Below are positions 1 to 5,863 of a stretch of DNA of 6,007 nt, piece after piece. The stretch spans positions 1 to 6,007 of the forward strand of contig JAHBAP020000292.1 of NCBI GenBank assembly GCA_018500005.2. The letters are read 5' to 3'. Position numbers and translations under genes: made by a program. Every line of letters starts with the position of its first letter. The stretch's first letter is position 1. Under the pieces are notes generated by a model that was not told the origin of the DNA, did no database searches, and saw nothing but the letters and a program-made list of their open reading frames with translations. This DNA comes from Mycobacterium sp. (GTDB taxonomy: Bacteria; Actinomycetota; Actinomycetes; Mycobacteriales; Mycobacteriaceae).

Positions 1-1200
1 CGTGTTCTCCCCGACCTGACGGCCCCAGACGTACTCGTTGACAATCGGCTGGCCAAGCTCGAAGTGGTTGTACGGCGCGATGGTGGCACCGGTGTCGGCC
101 ACCAGGGTAGGTGCCGGCCAGAAATCCCGGGTGACCTTCTGCCAGCAGCCCGGGGCGCCGCCGGGGCCGCCGCGGGCGTTCACCCGGGGCAGATTGTCCG
201 GATAGATGTAGGGATTCGGCGCGCCGATCAGCTCGGCGCGGTCGGCGAGCGAGTAACCGTTACCGCCGAAGCCGTCCAATGCGGCGGGCAGAACCTCCGC
301 GTAGTTGCGGATCATGCAGAACAGCTCGGGGCTGTAGGTGTTCAGCAACTGCGATGTCGGGACCAAATCGGACAGCGCGCGGACCAGGTACGGAGCGCCG
401 CGCTCGAAGACGTCTGCGCCGGTGTTGCCGAATCCGGCCGCCGCAAGCAGGGCCGCATCCAGGTCCCCGCGCTGATCGTTGAGGGTGCGGACGGTGGTCA
501 ACGCGTTGTCGACCGCGTCCCAGAAGTCCGGTCCGGCACCGGTGTAGACGTCGGCGATACCGGCCAACTGCTGCATGCCGTACTGCAGGCGCGGCAGGCG
601 CGGGTTGAGGTTGTCCAGGGCCACATTGGCCTTGACGATCGACTCACCGAACTTGGTACCCAGGCCGGTCAGGGCCTCTGCCGTGGCCGAAAGGGTCAGG
701 TTGAGCTTGACCGGATCGATCTTCTCGGCGAGGCCGGTGACGGTCTCGAACAGGGTGTTGAACTCGACGGTGGTGCTGCGGGCGTCGATCACGTCGGAAC
801 TGCTGATGCGCTCAGTGCTCGGGTTCTTCGGCGTCGACAGCGAGACGAACTTGTTGCCGAAGATCGTGGTGGCCTGAATATCGGCGTCCACGTTCGACGG
901 GATCAGCGGGACAAACTTCGGCTTGACCTCGAGGGAGAACTTCGCGGCCTCTTTGCCGTCGATCTGGGTGGGCTCGATCTTGGTGACGCGGCCGATCTCG
1001 ACGCCGTTGTAGGTCACCTTGGCGTTCGGGTCCATCACCAGACCGGCGCGGGCGGCCACCATGGTCAGCGGGGTCTTCGGGGTCAGCGCGCCACGGAACT
1101 GCAGCAGCAGGAACGTGAGCACCAGAGCCAGAATGAGCAGCGTGACGATGCCTGCCAGCCGGATCGGCGGGGTGCGGGTGTCGTTCAGGGGTGCGGTCAT
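1..1200 (-). CDS. mce1A: Mce1A, MCE-family lipid-transport subunit (3' end cut by window edge)
   Basis: First MCE subunit of the Mce1 lipid importer, a cell-envelope protein that joins Mce1B-F in a tunnel carrying fatty or mycolic acids towards the YrbE1AB permease. 400 residues are visible. A short cytoplasmic N-terminus is followed by one membrane anchor (about residues 14-35, ending LLLQFRG). The MCE/MlaD domain spans roughly 42-120 and contains ARAGLVMDP, KVTYNGVEIGRV and TTIFGNKFVSL. A helical region follows (about 140-310), with DPVKLNLTLSA and LAAAGFGNT. The tail contains LPRVNARGGPGGAPGCW (337-353) and YVWGRQVGENT at the cut. The M. tuberculosis protein, as I recall it, ends about three residues past this point, so little is missing. 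The ATG lies 3 nt after the yrbE1B stop, without a clear ribosome site, so translational coupling is likely. Only two cysteines are present (295 and 352). A hydrophobic stretch of about 45 residues recalled between NGYSL and GAPNPY in the M. tuberculosis protein is absent. The family is certain; the mce1 assignment rests on close recalled similarity and on fadD5 next door. Confidence 0.93.
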   Translation of the reverse strand, partial: MTAPLNDTRTPPIRLAGIVTLLILALVLTFLLLQFRGALTPKTPLTMVAARAGLVMDPNAKVTYNGVEIGRVTKIEPTQIDGKEAAKFSLEVKPKFVPLIPSNVDADIQATTIFGNKFVSLSTPKNPSTERISSSDVIDARSTTVEFNTLFETVTGLAEKIDPVKLNLTLSATAEALTGLGTKFGESIVKANVALDNLNPRLPRLQYGMQQLAGIADVYTGAGPDFWDAVDNALTTVRTLNDQRGDLDAALLAAAGFGNTGADVFERGAPYLVRALSDLVPTSQLLNTYSPELFCMIRNYAEVLPAALDGFGGNGYSLADRAELIGAPNPYIYPDNLPRVNARGGPGGAPGCWQKVTRDFWPAPTLVADTGATIAPYNHFELGQPIVNEYVWGRQVGENT

Positions 1201-1203
1201 CGT

Positions 1204-2079
1204 CTACACCGTCAAGTTGAAGTTCGGGTCGGTGCCGTACAGCGCCAACGAAGCGAAGAGAACGACGAACTGGACGACCACCAGCGAGGCCCGCATCGCC
1301 TTGCCCACGGCCTCACCCACGCCGACCGGGCCGCCACTGGCGTTGTAGCCGAAGTAGCAGTGGTTGATCATCACGATCACCGAAATGACGATCACTTCGA
1401 TGAATGACCAGAAGACGTCGTTGGGTCGAAGGAAGGTGTGGAAGTAGTGGGCGTAGGTGCCGGCCGACTGCCCGTAGAGGACCGTGGTGGTCAACTGGGC
1501 AGCCAGGAAAGCCATGATCAGCGACATCGCGTAGAGCGGGATGATCACCACGGAAGCCGCGACGAGGCGGGTGGAGACAAGGTAGGAGATCGACTTGATT
1601 CCCATCACTTCCAGGGCGTCGATTTCCTCGGATATTCGCATCGCGCCCAATTCGGCGGTCGCGCCGGCGCCAACGGTGGCTGCCAGTGCCTCGCCGGTGA
1701 CAACCGGTGCGGTCAGGCGGACGTTGACCATGGCGGCGAGGAATCCGGTGAAGGCCTCGACACCGATATTGCCCAGTGATGCGAAGCCCTGGATGGCGAT
1801 CAGCGAGCCGGCGGAGAGGGTGACGAAGCCGACGATCGCGACGGTACCGCCGACCACCGCCATGGCACCGGCGCCCATGCCGACCTCGGCGATCAGGCGA
1901 ACGATCTCTTTGGGGTAGAACCGAATCGCGTGCGGGATTTCCTTGAGGGCCTCGATGGCGAACCAGGAGACCTTGCCGGTGCTTTCCAGGACCTTGTTCG
2001 GCGCCTTCGCCCACTTGTCCGGAAGCTTGGGGAACCGGGCCGGTACTGCGGCCTTCGGATTCTGAGTAGCAGTCGCCAT
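1204..2079 (-). CDS. yrbE1B: YrbE1B, MlaE-family permease subunit
   Basis: Integral inner-membrane permease of 291 residues (about 289 in M. tuberculosis, from memory). It pairs with YrbE1A to form the transmembrane core of the Mce1 importer and is expected to be powered by the ATPase MceG, encoded elsewhere. The N-terminus (1-35) is polar and basic. It is followed by an amphipathic helix around RFYPKEIVRLIAEVG (53-67) and several membrane segments (about 70-95, 115-140, 165-200, 222-245, 262-282). The permease signature EEIDALEVMGIKS (151-163) is the cytoplasmic loop expected to contact the ATPase. GASLGN- and GAGATAELGAMRIS-like stretches are typical of the family. The C-terminus, DPNFNLTV, matches the recalled YrbE1B end. 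The ATG follows the yrbE1A TAG with no intervening base, and the stop is 3 nt before mce1A, so the three genes are almost certainly translated from one mRNA. No defect is visible. Confidence 0.96.
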   Translation of the reverse strand: MATATQNPKAAVPARFPKLPDKWAKAPNKVLESTGKVSWFAIEALKEIPHAIRFYPKEIVRLIAEVGMGAGAMAVVGGTVAIVGFVTLSAGSLIAIQGFASLGNIGVEAFTGFLAAMVNVRLTAPVVTGEALAATVGAGATAELGAMRISEEIDALEVMGIKSISYLVSTRLVAASVVIIPLYAMSLIMAFLAAQLTTTVLYGQSAGTYAHYFHTFLRPNDVFWSFIEVIVISVIVMINHCYFGYNASGGPVGVGEAVGKAMRASLVVVQFVVLFASLALYGTDPNFNLTV

Positions 2080-2862
2080 CTAATGCCCCGTTCCGAACCG
2101 CACACCGATTGTCGTGAAGATGACGTTCACCGCGAACAGGGCGACCACGCAGAGCACCAGGGTCTCGTTCACCGCGATTCCCACGCCCTTGGAGCCGCCG
2201 CCCACCGTCAGGCCTCGGTAACAGCCGACAAGACCGGCGATCAGGCCGAACGCGACGGCCTTGGCGACCGCGATGATCACTTCGGGCAGGCCGGTGATGA
2301 GCGTCAGGGTCTGCAGGTAGGAGCCGGCGGAGATGTTCTGGAGATAGACGCCGAAGATGAAGCTTCCGACCAGGCCGATGACGATCACCGCGCCGTTGAG
2401 CAGGACGGAAACCAAGGTCGCAGCCGCCACGCGGGGAACCACCAGGCGGTGGATCGGGTCGATACCGAGCACCTCGAGGGCGTCGATCTCCTCGCGGATG
2501 GTCCGGGCTCCGAGGTCGGCGCAGATGGCGGTGGAGCCTGCACCGGCGACCACCAGCACCGTGACCAGCGGACCCAGCTGCGTCACAGACGCCAGCGCCG
2601 CACCGGCGCCGGAGACGTCGGCGGCGCCGAACTCGGTGAGCAGCAGGTTGAAGATGAAGATGATCAGCACTGTCAGCGGGATCGACATGGCGAAAGTGGG
2701 CAGCAGCGCCACCGTCATCAGGAACCAGCTGTAGTTCAGGAACTCTTTCCACTGGAAAGGCCTGGCCAACGCCTTGGCGGTGAGGACGCACATCTTGAAG
2801 AAGCCGCCCATGGCCGTCATAGGACCGTCGAAACGTTTACGCAGGAGACTGGTAGCGGTCAC
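2080..2862 (-). CDS. yrbE1A: YrbE1A, MlaE-family permease subunit
   Basis: Inner-membrane permease of 260 residues (about 265 in M. tuberculosis, from memory), partner of YrbE1B in the Mce1 lipid importer. An amphipathic N-terminal part (FFKMCVLTAKAL, PFQWKEF) precedes membrane segments at about 46-75, 97-117, 147-178, 190-213 and 236-256. The family signature is EEIDALEVLGIDP (124-136), in the run ADLGARTIREEID. The end, TTIGVRFGTGH, closely matches recalled YrbE1A. The start chosen is GTG at 2862, giving VTATSLLRKRF. It has a near-perfect Shine-Dalgarno sequence AAGGAGG (minus strand of 2873-2879) 10 nt upstream, and this start gives the family length. Other in-frame GTGs are less good: the one at 2871 lies 1 nt from that site, and the one at 2934 would add a 24-residue tail with no ribosome site. 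The stop TAG abuts the yrbE1B ATG. A candidate promoter lies just upstream in the fadD5 gap. Confidence 0.95.
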   Translation of the reverse strand: MTATSLLRKRFDGPMTAMGGFFKMCVLTAKALARPFQWKEFLNYSWFLMTVALLPTFAMSIPLTVLIIFIFNLLLTEFGAADVSGAGAALASVTQLGPLVTVLVVAGAGSTAICADLGARTIREEIDALEVLGIDPIHRLVVPRVAAATLVSVLLNGAVIVIGLVGSFIFGVYLQNISAGSYLQTLTLITGLPEVIIAVAKAVAFGLIAGLVGCYRGLTVGGGSKGVGIAVNETLVLCVVALFAVNVIFTTIGVRFGTGH

Positions 2863-2872
2863 CGCACGCACC

Positions 2873-2879
2873 CCTCCTT
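2873..2879 (-). promoter_or_regulatory. Shine-Dalgarno site that decides the yrbE1A start
   Basis: The minus strand reads AAGGAGG followed by GGTGCGTGCG and then GTG at 2862. This strong ribosome site selects GTG 2862 over the in-frame GTG codons at 2871 and 2934. Having its own strong site suggests that yrbE1A does not depend on translational coupling to fadD5, unlike the downstream yrbE1B and mce1A. Confidence 0.8.
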
Positions 2880-2937
2880 GGACCGAGCCAATGTGAACTG
2901 AGTCTCCCCTACGTTCAGTAGTAAGCGAGACCACAGG

Positions 2938-2965
2938 AATGTACCCGATGCCGGAGACGCCTCAA
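2938..2965 (-). promoter_or_regulatory. Candidate internal promoter upstream of yrbE1A
   Basis: On the minus strand, TTGAGG (2965-2960) is separated by 16 nt from TACATT (2943-2938). Each hexamer matches 4 of 6 bases of the primary sigma-factor consensus. Transcription would begin near 2931, leaving a leader of about 70 nt before the strong yrbE1A ribosome site. The element sits between the fadD5 stop and yrbE1A. As I recall, the fadD5-yrbE1A gap of the M. tuberculosis mce1 operon has reported promoter activity, which makes this place plausible. The prediction rests on sequence match alone; such matches arise by chance. Confidence 0.35.
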
Positions 2966-2977
2966 GCCGCAACCGCA

Positions 2978-4576
2978 CTATTGACCACCCGTCGGTTTTT
3001 TTGTGCCGTCAAAACGTGTCCTCAACTCGGTTTTCAGTACCTTGCCGGAAGGATTCCTCGGCAGCACATCGACGATCTCGAGGGCCTTGGGGTGCTTGTA
3101 GCGGGCCAATCGCTCGTCCAGGAACTCCGCGAGGTCGTCGAGTCGCAGGTCTTCGCTGACCGCGGCGACCGCCACCGGGACCTCGCCCCACTTCTCGTCG
3201 GGCCGCCCGATGATCGCCACTTCGACGATCGCAGGGTGGGCGGCAAGCACGTTCTCCACCTCGGCGCAGTAGATGTTCTCCCCGCCGGAGATGATCATGT
3301 CCTTCTTGCGGTCGACGACCCAGATGTATCCCTCGTCATCACTGCGCACGAGGTCACCGGAGTGGAACCACCCGCCCTCGAACGCCTCGGCGGTGGCATG
3401 CGGCTTGTTCCAGTACCCGGCCATCAGGGTCGGTGCGCGGTAGACGATCTCGCCGACCTCACCCACCGGAACGTCGTTCATCTGTTCGTCGACGATCCGG
3501 GCCGCCACCGTCGGGACGACCTTGCCCACTGAGCCGAGCTTCCGGATCGCGTCGTCGCCCAACAACATGCAGGTCACCGGCGACATCTCAGTCTGGCCGA
3601 ACGCCGCGAGGATCCGGCAGCCGGGGAAGGTCTCGGTCATCTGTCGCAACAGGGTGTCCGAGGCGGGCGCCGCCCCCCAGGACAGGTTGCGCAACCGCAG
3701 ATTTCGGGGCCTGGCCTGTTGTTCGGCGACCACGGCCTGCCACTGGGCCGGCACCAGGAACATGCCGGAGACCCCTTCCGCCGCGAGGACGTCGAGCAGT
3801 TGGCCGGGATCGAAGCCGCCCAGCGGGTGGATGACGGTCGGCAGCCCCATCGTCATCGCGGGCAGGACGTTGCCGATCCCGGCGATATGGAACAGCGGCA
3901 CCCCGATGAAACCGACGTCGTTGTTGATGTCGGGGGCGGAGGTGTAAATCGCCGTCATGGTCTGGCCGGCCAGATTGGTGTGGGTGAGCACCGCGCCCTT
4001 GGGATGGCCGGTGGTGCCCGAGGTGTACATGATCAGCGCAGGACTGTCCCCTGGGACATCGACGGGCGGTGCCGGTTCCCCCTCTTCGCTGACCAGATCC
4101 TCATATCCCAGGACGTCCCCCGGCAATCCGGAGTTCGCCTCGGCCACGATCACCGTCTCCACGGGCGCGATCTCGCGGACCGCGGCCGCCAACGCCGCCA
4201 GCATCGGCTCGGTGACCATCACCGCGGAGCCGCAATCCTCCACCAGGTAGGCCAGCTCCGGCGGCGTGAGCCGGAAGTTAACCGGGACGGCGATGGCACC
4301 GAGCATCGTTGCGGCCAAGCAGGTTTCGACGAATTCCGGGCGGTTGAGCATGAGGATCATCACCCGGTCGCCGCTACCCACACCCCGACGGTGCAGCGCC
4401 GATGCCAGACCGGTTACCCGGCGTTCAAGCTCGACCCAGGTGATGGTGCGCCCCATGAATCGCAATGCGGTGGCAGCTGGTTGCATGAGGGCGTGCCGGC
4501 GCAGCTGGGTGATCCAGTTCTGCCGACGGGACAGATACGGCTGCTCGGTCGCGGCCGGCCCACCTGGGATGTCCAT
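2978..4576 (-). CDS. fadD5: FadD5, fatty-acyl-CoA ligase of the mce1 operon
   Basis: ATP-dependent acyl-CoA synthetase of the ANL adenylating superfamily: fatty acid + ATP + CoA gives acyl-CoA + AMP + PPi, in the cytoplasm. The 532 residues carry all core motifs: phosphate loop YTSGTTGHPKG (184-194), VPLFHIAGIG (226-235), FGQTE (326-330), GWFHSGD (402-408), hinge VDRKKDMIISGGENIYCAEVEN (421-442 region) and PRNPSGK with the likely catalytic lysine at 512. The N-terminus (EQPYLSRRQNW) resembles recalled M. tuberculosis FadD5 and separates it from other FadD proteins. ATG 4576 was chosen because it matches that N-terminus and has GAGG just upstream, although only 2 nt away. A TTG at 4627 in the same frame lacks a ribosome site. 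The C-terminus is short (RFDGTKKPTGGQ), about 20 residues less than recalled for M. tuberculosis, and is encoded over an A7 run. Its place directly upstream of yrbE1A suggests activation of acids imported by Mce1. Confidence 0.93.
   Translation of the reverse strand: MDIPGGPAATEQPYLSRRQNWITQLRRHALMQPAATALRFMGRTITWVELERRVTGLASALHRRGVGSGDRVMILMLNRPEFVETCLAATMLGAIAVPVNFRLTPPELAYLVEDCGSAVMVTEPMLAALAAAVREIAPVETVIVAEANSGLPGDVLGYEDLVSEEGEPAPPVDVPGDSPALIMYTSGTTGHPKGAVLTHTNLAGQTMTAIYTSAPDINNDVGFIGVPLFHIAGIGNVLPAMTMGLPTVIHPLGGFDPGQLLDVLAAEGVSGMFLVPAQWQAVVAEQQARPRNLRLRNLSWGAAPASDTLLRQMTETFPGCRILAAFGQTEMSPVTCMLLGDDAIRKLGSVGKVVPTVAARIVDEQMNDVPVGEVGEIVYRAPTLMAGYWNKPHATAEAFEGGWFHSGDLVRSDDEGYIWVVDRKKDMIISGGENIYCAEVENVLAAHPAIVEVAIIGRPDEKWGEVPVAVAAVSEDLRLDDLAEFLDERLARYKHPKALEIVDVLPRNPSGKVLKTELRTRFDGTKKPTGGQ
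2996..3002 (-). other. A7 homopolymer near the 3' end of fadD5
   Basis: On the coding strand fadD5 reads ACA AAA AAA CCG, eight codons before its stop. Seven identical A residues stand out in such GC-rich DNA and form an all-A slippery heptamer in the zero frame (A AAA AAA). The -1 frame after this run has no stop until TGA at 2861-2859, which overlaps the yrbE1A start as GTGA. Whether slippage or length variation occurs is unknown. Confidence 0.6.
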
Positions 4577-4649
4577 TGCCTCACAGCTTGCGATACAGAA
4601 GCCGAAAGCGGCCGAGAAACGCCGCAACGCGCCCGAATTGTTTCGCGGG
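4577..4649 (-). other. Gap between the SRPBCC gene and fadD5
   Basis: 73 nt without a gene. It contains a small perfect hairpin GCCG-AAAG-CGGC (4601-4612), with no T run beside it on either strand, so it does not look like a terminator. No convincing promoter is visible for fadD5, which fits read-through from the TetR promoter. It is far too short to hold the divergent GntR gene (mce1R) that borders fadD5 in M. tuberculosis. Confidence 0.6.
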
Positions 4650-5093
4650 TTACGAACCGGCCAACTGTTCGGCGCGGGTCTTCAGATTCCCGGCGAGGTG
4701 GTCGAGGGCGTCGTTGACGACCTTCTTGACCATCAACGCGGGCACACCTGGAATGGACACCTCGACGTCGAGGTCGACGGTGAGCAGGCTGGACGGCCCC
4801 ATCTCGACGACGGAGAACAGCTGGTTCTGCTTGGAGAACAGGTCGCCCTGCTGCATGACGGTCTGGATCTGCGCCGCACTCGGGTAGTAGACGGCCTGGA
4901 TGTAGGTGCCCTGCTGGCCCTGGATCTCGGTATCGATCCGCAACTGGCTGGGTCGGCCGTCGTTGTAGCGGGCCAGGATATAGACGGCTTTGACCTCATC
5001 GTTCCACTGGGGATAGGCCTCGAAGTCGGCCACGATCGACAGGATTGCGGTCGAATCGGCGCTGACCTCAACCGTCTTGCTGACCAAAGGCAT
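4650..5093 (-). CDS. SRPBCC (START-like) family protein, similar to Rv0164/TB18.5
   Basis: Small soluble protein of 147 residues with the helix-grip pattern of the SRPBCC/polyketide cyclase-like superfamily. It has an N-terminal strand (VSKTVEVSAD), a helix with VADFEAYPQWND (21-32), a run of amphipathic strands (SQLRIDTEIQG, TYIQAVYY, QIQTVMQQGDLF, SSLLTVDLDVEVSIPG) and a long C-terminal helix (about 118-145, NDALDHLAGNLKTRAEQLA). It closely resembles recalled M. tuberculosis TB18.5 (Rv0164), including GRPSQ, GTYI, AVYYP and IQTVMQQG. The fold forms a hydrophobic cavity, and members bind lipids or aromatic ligands. No catalytic residues can be named, so the biochemical role here is unknown. 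The ATG overlaps the TetR stop as TGATG, so the two are very likely co-translated. Its stop is 73 nt before fadD5. A link to lipid import is suggested only by position. Confidence 0.88.
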   Translation of the reverse strand: MPLVSKTVEVSADSTAILSIVADFEAYPQWNDEVKAVYILARYNDGRPSQLRIDTEIQGQQGTYIQAVYYPSAAQIQTVMQQGDLFSKQNQLFSVVEMGPSSLLTVDLDVEVSIPGVPALMVKKVVNDALDHLAGNLKTRAEQLAGS

Positions 5094-5734
5094 CAGACAC
5101 CCGCCTTCTTCGCCGTGCCCAGCGGGGTTTCGACGCGGATCTTCTCGTCGCGGATGAGTCCGCGCAGCAGGGCCGTGGAGAACTCCTCGGCGATCTCCTT
5201 GGCCGTGCGCCGGCCGTCCGGCCGAAGCCAGCGGTAGGCGCCCATCGTCATGCCGATGTAGCCCAAGGCCACCACATGGGAATCGCATTCGAAGAACTCG
5301 CCACTGGCTATTCCGCGGTCGATAAGGCCGGCGACGTGCTCGTAGACCTGGGTCTCCTTCTCCCGTACCTCGGCCACCTGCTCGTCGGTGAACCACTCGG
5401 TGATGTAGGGCTGCTCCTGCCAGTAGACCGCAGCACCTTCTGGGTTATCCGCGATATTGGTCAGCAGCCGGGCCGTGTACTGGTAGAGCGCCTCCCGGGC
5501 GGTCCAGGACGGGTCATCATGCACGGCGGCCAGGGTGTTCTCGGCGGCCCGGCGGTAAATGTCGAAGAGAATCAACGACTTGCTCGCGTAGTAGTGGTAG
5601 ACCGTCGCCTTGTTCAGCCCGACGACGTCGGCAACGTCGTCCATCCGGGTGCCGTGGTAACCACGGGCCGCGAAAAGCTTGGTCGCGACGGCCAGCAGCT
5701 CCTCGCGCCGGGTCGTCCCGTTCTCCGGTGGCAT
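5093..5734 (-). CDS. TetR-family transcriptional regulator, similar to Rv0158
   Basis: 213-residue one-domain-per-half repressor-type protein. The N-terminal DNA-binding domain starts at REELLAVATKLFAARGYHGT (10-29) and continues with MDDVADVVGLNKATVYHYYASKSLIL (31-56), a textbook TetR helix-turn-helix with the recognition helix around NKATVYHYY. The C-terminal half (about 60-205) is the variable ligand-binding and dimer region, including EQPYITEWFTDEQVAEVREK and a conserved-looking ECDSHVVALGYIGMTMGAYRWL. It closely resembles recalled M. tuberculosis Rv0158, which also lies near the mce1 locus but is separated from it there by other genes. The ATG at 5734 has GGGAGG 5 nt upstream. The stop overlaps the next gene's start by one base. 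As first gene of the minus-strand run, it may regulate itself, the downstream SRPBCC-fadD5-mce1 genes and perhaps the divergent small gene. Its effector is unknown; an acyl-CoA or similar lipid would fit the context but is a guess. Confidence 0.92.
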   Translation of the reverse strand: MPPENGTTRREELLAVATKLFAARGYHGTRMDDVADVVGLNKATVYHYYASKSLILFDIYRRAAENTLAAVHDDPSWTAREALYQYTARLLTNIADNPEGAAVYWQEQPYITEWFTDEQVAEVREKETQVYEHVAGLIDRGIASGEFFECDSHVVALGYIGMTMGAYRWLRPDGRRTAKEIAEEFSTALLRGLIRDEKIRVETPLGTAKKAGV

Positions 5735-5863
5735 GCGATCCTCCCTATCAACTGGTTGGACAGTCTAGGCAATGCTCCCTATCCGCCCTGCTTCGGACCA
5801 CGTCGGGCTACACTCACCGTCAGTCGGCCCTCACCGTCAGTCGGCCCAGTAGGGAGGTACCTC
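5735..5863. promoter_or_regulatory. Divergent promoter region between the TetR gene and the small plus-strand gene
   Basis: 129 bp that must hold the start signals for both directions. Candidate -10 boxes are TAGACT on the minus strand (5767-5762) and TACACT on the plus strand (5809-5814); neither has a good -35 partner. A short inverted repeat CAAC-TG-GTTG (5749-5758) lies between the minus-strand -10 box and the TetR ribosome site, where an autorepressor could bind; its arms are only 4 bp. The string CTCCCTATC occurs twice on the plus strand (5741-5749 and 5775-5783), 34 bp apart, and TAGGGAGG occurs at 5850-5857. An exact 17-bp tandem duplication fills 5814-5847. The operator cannot be assigned from sequence alone. 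Confidence 0.4.
5814..5847. repeat. Exact tandem duplication, 17-bp unit, two copies
   Basis: The unit TCACCGTCAGTCGGCCC occurs at 5814-5830 and again at 5831-5847 with no mismatch; each copy is also preceded by C. It ends 3 bp before the TAGGGAGG ribosome site of the small plus-strand gene and begins at the last base of the candidate plus-strand -10 box. It therefore probably lies in the transcribed leader or across the transcription start. It may be a slippage duplication or a pair of protein-binding sites. Confidence 0.9.

Noticed and set aside
64..1407. Long plus-strand open frame opposite mce1A and yrbE1B (447 codons), with similar ones at 1930-2901 and 3719-4717
   Set aside because: They are antisense to clear, conserved genes. 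Their products are low-complexity in Arg, Gly, Asp and Gln with no recognisable domain, as expected for antisense frames of GC-rich genes.
1610..2500. Similar stretches GAGGGCGTCGATCTCCTC-like in yrbE1A and yrbE1B as a dispersed repeat
   Set aside because: They encode the shared EEIDALEV permease signature in two paralogous proteins, so common descent of the genes explains them.
2863..2934. GTG at 2934 as the yrbE1A start
   Set aside because: The added 24 residues have no family counterpart I know, no ribosome site precedes them, and the strong AAGGAGG serves GTG 2862.
2996..3002. T7 run on the plus strand as a terminator
   Set aside because: No GC-rich hairpin precedes it and no plus-strand gene needs termination there. 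It is the complement of the A7 run in fadD5.
4601..4612. Hairpin GCCG-AAAG-CGGC between the SRPBCC gene and fadD5 as an intrinsic terminator
   Set aside because: The stem is only 4 bp, with no adjacent T run on either strand.
4577..4627. TTG at 4627 as the fadD5 start
   Set aside because: It would add 17 residues with no ribosome site, while ATG 4576 gives an N-terminus resembling recalled FadD5.
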